6,355 nt of DNA, from positions 1-6,355 of the forward strand of contig CAILMK010000607.1 in NCBI GenBank assembly GCA_903835275.1. The letters are read 5' to 3'. Made by a program: the position numbers and the translations under genes. Shown in pieces: positions 1-6,001 of this stretch. Within the stretch, counting starts at the first letter, position 1. Each line of letters starts with the position of its first letter. This DNA is from an uncultured bacterium (GTDB lineage Bacteria; Bacteroidota; Bacteroidia; CAILMK01). Under the pieces are notes generated by a model. That model ran no database searches. It saw nothing but the letters and a program-made list of their open reading frames with translations, and was not told the origin of the DNA.

Positions 1-1
1 A

Positions 2-1807
2 AACTATTCTAATATTGGCAATATCTATAAAGCACAAGGGAAGTCAGGAAAAGCGCTGGACAATTACCTGAAATCTCTGGAAATAAATCAGGCAATTCAT
101 AACAAAAGTCAGGAGTCAGTTAACTATACCAATATTGTAGATATTTATATAGACCAGAGCAATTACCCCAAAGCACTTGAATACACATTAAAAGGTGTGA
201 AACTGGATGAAGAACTGGGCGATAAAAATGCCCTGGCTGGAGGATATCTATCCATTGGTCTTATTTATTTGCATCAAAGTGAACATGCCAGTTCACTGGA
301 ATATATTAATAAAGCCCTTGGCATAATCAGCAAAACAGAAAACAGTAATTTATATGCCAACGCACAGCTTATTGTTGCCGATAATTATATAGACATCATT
401 AAAGACAGTGATATTGTCAATATCAATAATCTTTTCAATGGAAGTAAAAGCAATGCTATCAGCTCTGCAAAATTGTATATAGATAGTGCAATATCCATAT
501 TCAAAAATACGGGAGATCTGAAAAATACGATGCGGGCATATAACAGTCTGCGCGACCTTCAGATCCTGCAAACCGATTATAAGGGAGCCATGCAATCCTA
601 TAAGATGATGACCTCCCTGCATGATTCAGTATTCAGCATGGAAAAAGACAAGAAGCTTACACTAACTGCGTTGAATTACGAATTTGCAAAAAAAGAAGAT
701 TCACTCAAGGCAATAAGTGAGAAAAAACAACTTATACTGCAAAGGGAAATAGAGCTTAAATCCCTGCGATATGAATTTGAGAAAAAAGAGGCTGCTGCAA
801 TAACGGAAAAAGAAAAGCAAAAACTAAAATTTGAAGAGCGCTTTAAAGAGCAGCAGATCAAAAATGAATTTGACAGGAAAACAGCCATGGCGGCGGCCCA
901 GCAAAAAGAAAAAGAAATAGAACGTGAAAAGAGAGAAGAGGTAGCCAGGGTAGAACAGGAAAAAAAGGATACTCAGGAACGCAATATCCGGAATTCAATT
1001 TTGATCGGACTTTGCGGAGCATTGATCTTTCTTGTAATAGTACTCCGCCAGAGAAACAGGGTAAAGAAAGAAAAAGCCAATGTAGAAAAAGAAAAGGCTA
1101 ACGTAGAAAAGGAAAAGGAACGCAGTGAGGAGCTCCTTTTAAATATCCTGCCGGAAGAAGTAGCTCACGAACTAAAGGAAAAAGGTTTTGCAGAGGCAAA
1201 ACTTATGAATGAAGTGACGGTACTCTTTACCGATTTCAAGGGCTTTACTGAAATTTCGCAGAAGCTGGCTCCGCATGAACTTGTAGCCATGATCAATAAA
1301 TGTTTTTCACAATTTGATCATATCATGCACAAACATGGCATAGAAAAAATAAAAACTATCGGCGATGCATATATGGCAGCCGGAGGCTTGCCAACCGCCA
1401 ATGAAACTCATGCGGCAGATATGGTAAAGGCTGCATTGGAGATCCAGGAATTTATGGCCCAACATAAAAAGGAAGGCGAAACTCTCGGCGAACTATACTT
1501 TGAGGTTCGAATTGGCATACATACGGGGCCTGTTGTAGCAGGAATCGTAGGGGTAAGGAAATTCCAGTATGATATCTGGGGCGATACTGTAAATACAGCT
1601 AGCCGCATGGAAAGCGGAGGAGAGACAGGAAAAGTAAATCTAAGTGGAGCTACTTTTGAAATTATAAAAGATCAATTTAATTGCATTTACCGCGGGAAGA
1701 TTCAGGCTAAGGGTAAGGGCGAAGTTGACATGTATTTTGTAGAGCCTTTGGGCAATCAAAAGGAATCTTCATTTGTAAGTGATGAATTATTAAGCCAGCT
1801 GAATTAA
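2..1807 (+). CDS. TPR-coiled-coil-membrane class III adenylate cyclase (5' truncated by window edge)
   Basis: Likely converts ATP to cAMP in response to an extracytoplasmic or protein-protein signal. The frame is open from base 2 with no stop, so the true start is outside the window; 601 residues are visible (numbered from base 2). Residues 2-34, about 40-75 and about 79-115 are TPR helices (for example YSNIGNIYKAQGKSGKAL), with degenerate repeats up to about 210. Residues 213-332 are a charged coiled coil, 333-348 one membrane helix, followed by the positive RQRNRVKK, so the C-terminus should be cytoplasmic. LLLNILPEEVAHELK is a cyclase-transducer-like helix. The catalytic domain has metal aspartates D411 (FTDFKGFT) and D455, adenine-selecting K451 (KIKTIGDAY) and D524 (YDIWGDTVN), plus N531 and R535. 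All are intact, and K/D rather than E/C predicts ATP, not GTP. The domain order parallels Bacteroidota TPR histidine kinases with the output swapped. Signal and partner are unknown. Confidence 0.93.
   Translation, partial: NYSNIGNIYKAQGKSGKALDNYLKSLEINQAIHNKSQESVNYTNIVDIYIDQSNYPKALEYTLKGVKLDEELGDKNALAGGYLSIGLIYLHQSEHASSLEYINKALGIISKTENSNLYANAQLIVADNYIDIIKDSDIVNINNLFNGSKSNAISSAKLYIDSAISIFKNTGDLKNTMRAYNSLRDLQILQTDYKGAMQSYKMMTSLHDSVFSMEKDKKLTLTALNYEFAKKEDSLKAISEKKQLILQREIELKSLRYEFEKKEAAAITEKEKQKLKFEERFKEQQIKNEFDRKTAMAAAQQKEKEIEREKREEVARVEQEKKDTQERNIRNSILIGLCGALIFLVIVLRQRNRVKKEKANVEKEKANVEKEKERSEELLLNILPEEVAHELKEKGFAEAKLMNEVTVLFTDFKGFTEISQKLAPHELVAMINKCFSQFDHIMHKHGIEKIKTIGDAYMAAGGLPTANETHAADMVKAALEIQEFMAQHKKEGETLGELYFEVRIGIHTGPVVAGIVGVRKFQYDIWGDTVNTASRMESGGETGKVNLSGATFEIIKDQFNCIYRGKIQAKGKGEVDMYFVEPLGNQKESSFVSDELLSQLN
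1070..1111 (+). repeat. In-frame tandem heptad duplication in the cyclase linker
   Basis: Two adjacent 21-base units each encode EKANVEK (residues 357-363 and 364-370), between the membrane helix and the transducer helix. The four differences between the copies are all at third codon positions and synonymous (aaa/aag, gcc/gct, aat/aac, aaa/aag). A seven-residue step keeps coiled-coil register, so the duplication lengthens the signalling helix by two turns without changing its phase. Confidence 0.8.
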
Positions 1808-1920
1808 TGGTTTGGAAGCTCAAAGCTCGAAATTCTAATATCGAAATCCTAAAAGCTAAGGTTGCAATTTTAATAACTAATCCACGTTATTCATAATTCA
1901 ATGCAATCACAATAATCCAT
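1808..1920. other. AT-rich intergenic spacer with a degenerate 12-bp direct repeat
   Basis: No gene seen. TCGAAATTCTAA (1827-1838) recurs as TCGAAATCCTAA (1841-1852), 11 of 12 identical with a 14-base period. A weak dyad AATAAC / GTTATT (1872-1877, 1886-1891) could form a 6-bp hairpin but has no T tract after it. I see neither a clear terminator for the cyclase nor a clear promoter for the next gene. Confidence 0.4.
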
Positions 1921-2312
1921 ATGTCATTAAAAAAGAAAATCCTCATTTCTATAGTAGGCATCTGCATTCTGTTTATAGGAACTCTTTTTTATTGGTGAAT
2001 GATGAAAAGTTCATGATCGAATATGAACATTGCATCAAACTTCCGCCTTCAGCAAGCAATTTTCAAGAGGATTGTACATGGTGGATTCCAAGGTCTGTTA
2101 ATTTTGACCAAACCAAAGAAGCTTCATTTCTTATTGATAGCCCTGAAATAAAGCAACTACTCAGCCAATTTTTTGTTCGCCCTGAAGAAAAAACTGCAAA
2201 TTTTCAACGGTATTCAGCCGTTGATAATACTTTACATCAACTAATGGTTATTTGTTGCCGTAAGTTAATTGACAAAAAAGTTTTTGTAACTATAGTAATT
2301 GTTAATACTTGA
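1921..2312 (+). pseudogene. Small membrane-anchored protein interrupted by a frameshift
   Basis: Not a recognised family. From ATG 1921 one frame encodes MSLKKKILISIVGICILFIG and three more residues, a textbook positively charged N-terminus plus hydrophobic anchor or signal helix, then stops at TGA 1996-1998 after 25 residues. The overlapping -1 frame continues from about 1989 to the stop at 2310-2312 as a 106-residue soluble domain with EYEHCIKLPPSASNFQEDC, two adjacent Trp and a C-terminal half rich in beta-prone residues. The frames meet at six T (1985-1990): one extra T, or a -1 ribosomal slip, yields a continuous protein of about 130 residues. Without the shift the downstream frame has only weak TTG/GTG starts (1992, 1995) and no export signal. 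This could be true gene decay, a sequencing or assembly error in a homopolymer, or slippage; the sequence alone cannot decide. The gene is separate from the flanking genes by spacing. Confidence 0.6.
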
Positions 2313-2346
2313 GTCCCAACTTTCCAACTATATCACAATTTAACAA

Positions 2347-2375
2347 TTTCGCAATAACCCAATTCATTAACTTTG
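2347..2375 (+). promoter_or_regulatory. Bacteroidota-type promoter for pafA
   Basis: TAACTTTG at 2368-2375 is an exact match to the Bacteroidota -7 consensus TAnnTTTG. A TTTC at 2347-2350, 17 bases upstream, is one base off the -33 TTTG element. Only four bases separate the -7 box from the ATG at 2380, so transcription would start at or next to the start codon. No Shine-Dalgarno-like sequence is present. The start site is inferred, not shown. Confidence 0.55.
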
Positions 2376-2379
2376 CCTT

Positions 2380-4035
2380 ATGAAATTTCAATTCAGAAGC
2401 ATCCATTTACTGCTATTCATAGTAGCATTTCCATTTTTCTGTAATGCGCAAGTCAAGGCGACTACCGCTGCTGTGGCAGGAAAACCCAAGCTGGTTATAG
2501 GCATCGTTGTTGACCAGATGCGCTATGATTACCTGTTCAAATACTGGGATAAATATAGCGACAAGGGCTTCAAAAGGCTGGTGAATGAAGGGTTCCTTTG
2601 CAGGGAAGCGCACTATAATTACATGCCTACCTATACAGGGCCGGGTCATGCGTCCATTTTTACCGGGACCACACCATCAACCCATGGTATCATTGCCAAT
2701 GAATGGTTTGATCGTGGTGAAAACGATCAGATCTACTGCGTGGGCGACCGCGCTTTTGAAAGCGTTGGCACCACGGGAAACGCCGGGAGAATGTCCCCGA
2801 ATAACCTGCGCGCCACTACCATCGGCGATGAATTGCGTTTGTGGAGCAATTTCAAATCAAGAACCATCGGCATTTCCCTGAAAGACCGCGCGGCGATACT
2901 TCCTGCGGGGCGCGGGGCAAACGCTGCTTATTGGTTTGATGCCACTTCCGGAAATTTCATCACCAGTACTTATTATATGAACGCATTGCCTGACTGGGCA
3001 GTAAAATTCAACAATCAAAAACTGGCTGACCAGTATCTCTCCCATTCATGGACGACGCTCCTTCCCATTGCTAAATACACCGAAAGCAGCGTGGATAATA
3101 TAAAATACGAAAGTGCATTCAAGACCGAAAAAGAGCCCGTATTCCCGCATGATCTGGTAGCCATCAGGCCCAATGATGCTGAACTCATCAGAAGGACGCC
3201 CTTTGGTAATAGCATCGTGAAGGATTTCGCGCTTGCCACTATAAAAGCCGAGAATCTGGGCAAAGGTGAATTTCCGGATTTCCTTTCTGTCAGCTTTTCC
3301 TCAACGGATTATGTAGGGCATCAGTTTGGTCCTTCATCCATAGAATTGGAGGATACCTACCTCCGCCTGGATAAAGACCTCGGCGAATTACTTTCTTTCC
3401 TGGATACTTATATTGGAAAAAATAATGTCCTGGTATTCCTCACTGCGGATCATGGGGGGGCATATAGCGCCAATCAACTGGATTCCGCGAAACTTGCCAA
3501 CGGAGCCACGGATTTCACTGATATTCAAACAAAACTGGAATCGGCAATGCAAGAAAAATACGGAAAGAAGGACCTGCCCTGGGTTTCTTCCCTATCCAAT
3601 TACCAGGTGTTCCTGAATCATAAACTGATCACTGATAATAATGTTTCCCTCGAGGAGGCTTGTACATTCACTGCCGGATTTATAGAAAAATTCAGGGGCA
3701 TTTCCAGGTGCTATACCTCAACCCAGATACGCAGTACCTCATGGGAAGGTATCGCCGGAAATATCCAGCGCGGCTATAATCCAAAACGTTCGGGGGATGT
3801 AATGATTTTGAATGAACCGCTTTATGGTGAATTGCTTCGCAAAGGCGCCATGCACAGTACGCCATATACATACGATACACATGTGCCTGTTTTATTCTAC
3901 GGAGGAATGGTGAAACATGATGAAACATCCAACTGGATTAATATAACAGATATAGCCCCAACCATCAGTTCTTTACTGAATATTGAGGCTCCTGATGGGT
4001 GTATCGGGAAGATCATTAGTGGAGTGAGGAAATAA
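2380..4035 (+). CDS. pafA: PafA-type alkaline phosphatase, exported
   Basis: Hydrolyses phosphate monoesters in the periplasm, supplying inorganic phosphate, with two zinc ions. The 551 residues match the family's usual 540-550. Residues 1-23 are a signal peptide ending NA before Q24. The catalytic set of alkaline-phosphatase-superfamily monoesterases is complete: zinc ligand D45 (VVDQMRYD), nucleophile T86 (PTYTGPGHAS), N107 (IIANEWFD), the PafA-typical K168 and R170 (SLKDRAAIL), zinc ligands D310/H314 (STDYVGHQ), D357/H358 (TADHGG) and H501 (YDTHVPV). Spacings T86-N107 and D310-D357 equal those of the Elizabethkingia enzyme (T79-N100, D305-D352). K/R in the pocket argues for a monoesterase rather than a phosphodiesterase. 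The protein ends without a T9SS C-terminal domain, so it should be periplasmic or lipid-free exported by Sec, not a cargo of the PorQ system nearby. The ATG follows the promoter box directly. No Pho-box-like operator was recognised. Confidence 0.93.
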   Translation: MKFQFRSIHLLLFIVAFPFFCNAQVKATTAAVAGKPKLVIGIVVDQMRYDYLFKYWDKYSDKGFKRLVNEGFLCREAHYNYMPTYTGPGHASIFTGTTPSTHGIIANEWFDRGENDQIYCVGDRAFESVGTTGNAGRMSPNNLRATTIGDELRLWSNFKSRTIGISLKDRAAILPAGRGANAAYWFDATSGNFITSTYYMNALPDWAVKFNNQKLADQYLSHSWTTLLPIAKYTESSVDNIKYESAFKTEKEPVFPHDLVAIRPNDAELIRRTPFGNSIVKDFALATIKAENLGKGEFPDFLSVSFSSTDYVGHQFGPSSIELEDTYLRLDKDLGELLSFLDTYIGKNNVLVFLTADHGGAYSANQLDSAKLANGATDFTDIQTKLESAMQEKYGKKDLPWVSSLSNYQVFLNHKLITDNNVSLEEACTFTAGFIEKFRGISRCYTSTQIRSTSWEGIAGNIQRGYNPKRSGDVMILNEPLYGELLRKGAMHSTPYTYDTHVPVLFYGGMVKHDETSNWINITDIAPTISSLLNIEAPDGCIGKIISGVRK

Positions 4036-4040
4036 CTTAG

Positions 4041-4072
4041 TTATTAGGTTATTAGGTTATTGAGTTATTAAG
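4041..4072 (+). repeat. Tandem octamer array TTATTRRG after pafA
   Basis: Four contiguous 8-base units: TTATTAGG, TTATTAGG, TTATTGAG, TTATTAAG. A degenerate fifth unit, TAACTTAG (4033-4040), overlaps the pafA stop codon, so the array abuts the gene. An 18-base stretch of it (4053-4070) recurs exactly at 5417-5434 after porQ. Confidence 0.75.
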
Positions 4073-4097
4073 GGAATTAAAAATTAAGGAGACCATC

Positions 4098-4232
4098 AAT
4101 TGCCACGGCTTTTAAGCCGTGGATAAAGTTCTAAAAAATCCGGGCTTTAGCCCAATAAGAGGTGGGAATTGGGCTAAAGCCAAGGGGAAATTTTCAAATC
4201 ATCATTTCCACGCCCTGAAGGGCATGGCAATT
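4098..4232. mobile_element. MITE/REP-like multi-hairpin element, non-coding
   Basis: A 135-base block bounded by perfect 8-bp inverted repeats AATTGCCA (4098-4105) and TGGCAATT (4225-4232). Inside are CCACGGCTTTTAAGCCGTGG (4103-4122), a perfect 9-bp-stem hairpin; a 14-bp inverted repeat (4143-4156 with 4168-4181, 11-base loop) whose arms carry GGGCTTTAGCCC and its near complement; and CCACGCCCTGAAGGGCATGG (4208-4227), a hairpin with one mismatch. It has no coding capacity of its own. The form fits a non-autonomous element mobilised in trans, such as REP-type elements served by RAYT (TnpA-REP) tyrosine transposases, but no transposase is in the window, so the mobilising family is inference. 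Confidence 0.6.
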
Positions 4233-4271
4233 CAAAACCCAAATGCCCAATTAAATAATTTTCCCAATCCA

Positions 4272-4292
4272 CCCAATAACTTAATAACTCAA
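4272..4292 (-). repeat. Octamer repeats in reverse orientation upstream of porQ
   Basis: On the plus strand the units read CCCAATAA, CTTAATAA, CTCAA; on the minus strand this is TTGAG TTATTAAG TTATTGGG, the same TTATTRRG family as at 4041-4072. CTTAATAACTCAA (4280-4292) is the exact reverse complement of 4060-4072, so the two copies form a 13-bp inverted repeat that encloses the MITE-like element. Confidence 0.6.
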
Positions 4293-4325
4293 ACAATAAA
4301 GCTTCCGTATTTGCGTTATATCCCT

Positions 4326-4333
4326 TTACTTTG
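4326..4333 (+). promoter_or_regulatory. Possible -7 promoter box for porQ
   Basis: TTACTTTG differs from TAnnTTTG at one base and ends 12 bases before the porQ ATG at 4346, which would give a very short leader. A good -33 element at the usual distance is not seen; TTTG at 4310-4313 is too close. Tentative. Confidence 0.3.
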
Positions 4334-4345
4334 TGGGTACATTCA

Positions 4346-5419
4346 ATGAAAAAATACTTAACTGCCATACTGCTGCTTATCTTCTCTACGCCTGCCTTTT
4401 CGCAGCTGGGGGGAACGGGTGTTTATAAATTCATGAATCTTCCGGTTTCGTCCCGCGTCGCCGGGGCTGGCGGAAACATGATCTCAGTAGTGGATGATGA
4501 CGTCAGCCTTGCCGTTCAGAACCCTGCACTGCTGAATCCTTCCATGAATGATAAGTTCGCGGTAAGCTATATAAATTATCTGGCGGGGATAAATTTCGGC
4601 TCGGCAATTTTCGCGCATAATGTGGATAGTATCGGGATGTTTTCACTCGGTGTACAATACATCAATTACGGCGATTTTGTAAAGACGGATGAAACGGGAA
4701 ATATACTCGGTTCCTTCCGCGCGGCAGAATATAATTTCTTCGCGGGATATTCGCGCCAGTGGAAAAACTTCACTTACGGCGGACAGTTAAAATTCATTTA
4801 CTCCCAACTAGAGGCGTATAGGTCCACCGGGCTCGCAGCTGATATCGGCGGAGCGTATGTCAGCAAAGACAAAAGATTTACTGCAGGATTGGTTTTCAAA
4901 AACATGGGCGCACAGATCAAGCCGTACGCCGATGTACGCGAGCCATTGCCTTTTGAAATACAGGCGGGCATTGCATACAAACCAGAGCACATGCCATTCA
5001 GATTTACGGTCATAGGCCACGACCTGCAACAGGCAGATATCAGCTATATAAATACCAATCTTCCTGTTGAAAAGGACCTGAACGGAAATGTAATTCCAGT
5101 CAGGATCAGTATTGCTGATAAAGTAGCGCGCCACATGATCTTCGGCGTGGAATTAATCGCCGGAAAAGTATTGAGGATAGAAGCAGGATACAATTATCAA
5201 AAATATGTTGAGCTTTCCATTCCGGGACTTCGCTCTTCCGCAGGATTTTCATACGGGATGAACCTGAACCTTGGTAAATACTATTTCGCCTACGGAAAAA
5301 CCTTCCTTAGCATCGCAGGCAATTCCGATACCTTTACCTTCGGACTGAATATCGGACAGATGTTCACCAAAAAAGTAACGGATCCGATCAAGGAAGAGGA
5401 AAAAACACAGCAGTTGTAG
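4346..5419 (+). CDS. porQ: Type IX secretion system protein PorQ
   Basis: Outer-membrane beta-barrel of the PorV/FadL-like group. In Porphyromonas gingivalis PorQ belongs to the attachment complex with PorU, PorV and PorZ, which joins secreted cargo to A-type lipopolysaccharide at the cell surface. The 357 residues fit the family. Residues 1-20 are a signal peptide (MKKYLTAILLLIFSTPAFSQ). Diagnostic stretches follow: YKFMNLPVSSRVAGAGGN, DDDVSLAVQNPALLN (50-64), INYLAGINFGS, QYINYGDF, LKFIYSQLE and REPLPFEIQ (198-206), ending with alternating barrel strands to FTFGLNIGQMF and a short charged tail. The start at ATG 4346 was chosen because it opens directly on the signal peptide; the in-frame TTG at 4331 would only add MWVHS. 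Other T9SS genes are not adjacent, which is normal because they are scattered. A complete porQ implies the organism has, or recently had, a T9SS. Confidence 0.92.
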   Translation: MKKYLTAILLLIFSTPAFSQLGGTGVYKFMNLPVSSRVAGAGGNMISVVDDDVSLAVQNPALLNPSMNDKFAVSYINYLAGINFGSAIFAHNVDSIGMFSLGVQYINYGDFVKTDETGNILGSFRAAEYNFFAGYSRQWKNFTYGGQLKFIYSQLEAYRSTGLAADIGGAYVSKDKRFTAGLVFKNMGAQIKPYADVREPLPFEIQAGIAYKPEHMPFRFTVIGHDLQQADISYINTNLPVEKDLNGNVIPVRISIADKVARHMIFGVELIAGKVLRIEAGYNYQKYVELSIPGLRSSAGFSYGMNLNLGKYYFAYGKTFLSIAGNSDTFTFGLNIGQMFTKKVTDPIKEEEKTQQL

Positions 5420-5420
5420 G

Positions 5421-5453
5421 TTATTGAGTTATTAGATAATTGAGTTTATTGAG
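5421..5453 (+). repeat. Tandem octamer array after porQ
   Basis: Units TTATTGAG, TTATTAGA, TAATTGAG, then T plus TTATTGAG, starting two bases after the porQ stop codon. This is the same family and orientation as the array after pafA; the shared exact block (5417-5434) even includes the porQ TAG stop. Confidence 0.65.
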
Positions 5454-5503
5454 GAAACTCGATTGACTGAGTTCCCTGGCGTCCCGATTTATCGGGATTC
5501 CAG
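5453..5503. repeat. Two stacked hairpins downstream of porQ (REP-like or terminator)
   Basis: Hairpin 1: GGAAACTC (5453-5460) pairs with GAGTTCCC (5469-5476) with one mismatch and an 8-base loop. Hairpin 2: CTGG, a 2-base internal loop, TCCCGAT, loop TT, ATCGGGA, 2-base internal loop, CCAG (5476-5503), so 11 pairs. The two share base 5476. No T tract follows, so a canonical intrinsic terminator is not supported; a REP-like element or a 3'-end processing structure fits as well. Confidence 0.5.
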
Positions 5504-5621
5504 ATTAGCACTGAAGATATTGATTTGCCAAATTTATACGCCGCGACGAAATAATTTGGAAAATCTATTGATAGCTTCTGCTCTTTCAAGAAGCACATAA
5601 AAATTGAAATTGAGTAAATAA
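5504..5621. other. AT-rich spacer before the small basic protein gene
   Basis: No gene or clear promoter recognised. Any signal for the 5622 gene must lie here. ATAATTTG (5551-5558) resembles the -7 box but lacks one of the two spacer bases. The sequence before the ATG is A/T-rich with no purine-rich Shine-Dalgarno site, apart from a weak TGAG at 5611-5614. Confidence 0.3.
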
Positions 5622-5867
5622 ATGGCAAGAGGTTTTTTCCGTGTCCCATCCATTAAAAAGAGAATTGCAGCACGCACTTCAGTAAAAAGGTATGTCAGGC
5701 AAAATCTGGGCTTCAAGGCTCCGCGCGGATGGGGTTGGCTTACCGATCCCAAAAAGGCGGCATACAACCGTGTATATTATCGAACATCAAAGGGCTGTCT
5801 GGTCAGCATGGTTTTCATCTTAGGCATTCCAGCAGGACTTGTTTATTGTATTATAAAATTATTGTAG
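5622..5867 (+). CDS. Small basic protein with C-terminal membrane helix, unknown function
   Basis: Function not recognised. The protein has 81 residues: 1-57 hold 16 Lys/Arg against one acidic residue (D42), and 58-78 are a hydrophobic helix (GCLVSMVFILGIPAGLVYC). It would therefore be a tail-anchored protein with a strongly cationic soluble part, suited to contact with nucleic acid, ribosome or phospholipid head groups; that role is inference. The core APRGWGWLTDPKKAAYNRV has a compact, conserved-looking composition (Gly, Trp, Pro, Tyr), which favours a real gene over chance. The start is fixed: a TAA stop (5619-5621) directly precedes the ATG in frame, and the next Met is residue 63. It stands alone on this strand, about 200 bases after porQ, and converges on the minus-strand gene to its right. 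Confidence 0.65.
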   Translation: MARGFFRVPSIKKRIAARTSVKRYVRQNLGFKAPRGWGWLTDPKKAAYNRVYYRTSKGCLVSMVFILGIPAGLVYCIIKLL

Positions 5868-5925
5868 TGGGCTGCTCGCGCAAGACTTTTGAAGGATATG
5901 GTGGCCTTGCCATAAAGGGATTGAA

Positions 5926-5974
5926 TTCGCCGCGGCGAACCGGGCTCAACGGTTTGGATAAATATATCCGAACC
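5926..5974. other. Palindrome plus overlapping hairpins between convergent genes
   Basis: TTCGCCGCGGCGAA (5926-5939) is a perfect 14-bp palindrome. GGTTTGGATA (5951-5960) pairs with TATCCGAACC (5965-5974) over 10 positions (one G-T wobble) around loop AATA. A third stem, AACCG/CGGTT (5938-5942 with 5950-5954, 7-base loop), overlaps both and would exclude the second. The position between convergent genes suits a bidirectional transcription end, but neither side has a T tract. A recombination or protein-binding site is an alternative. Confidence 0.4.
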
Positions 5975-6001
5975 AGCAATGAGTATCTTCATCCGCAAAA
6001 T

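Noticed and set aside
197..199. GTG as the start codon of the cyclase
   Set aside because: The frame is open and codes for clear TPR sequence from base 2, so this is an internal valine codon and the gene begins outside the window.
1984..1992. Canonical programmed -1 frameshift site
   Set aside because: The zero-frame codons CTT TTT TAT do not give an X XXY YYZ heptamer. Only P-site slippage on TTT is plausible, so I do not claim programmed shifting.
3950..4035. T9SS C-terminal sorting domain on PafA, linking it to PorQ
   Set aside because: The C-terminus continues the phosphatase fold and ends GKIISGVRK; no added domain with the usual sorting motifs is present.
4041..4292. CRISPR-like array
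   Set aside because: Units are 8 bases, contiguous and without spacers; no cas gene is nearby.
4331..4345. TTG start for porQ giving an extra MWVHS
   Set aside because: The added residues spoil the signal peptide, and ATG 4346 opens directly on MKKYLTAILL. The TTG also lies inside the possible promoter box.
4119..4349. Coding region across the intergenic repeats
   Set aside because: The frame reads through hairpins and octamers, has low-complexity sequence and overlaps the porQ start; no protein signature.
5938..5954. T-arm of a tRNA (5-bp stem, 7-base loop)
   Set aside because: The loop is GGCTCAA without the TTC core, and no acceptor, D or anticodon arm can be built around it.
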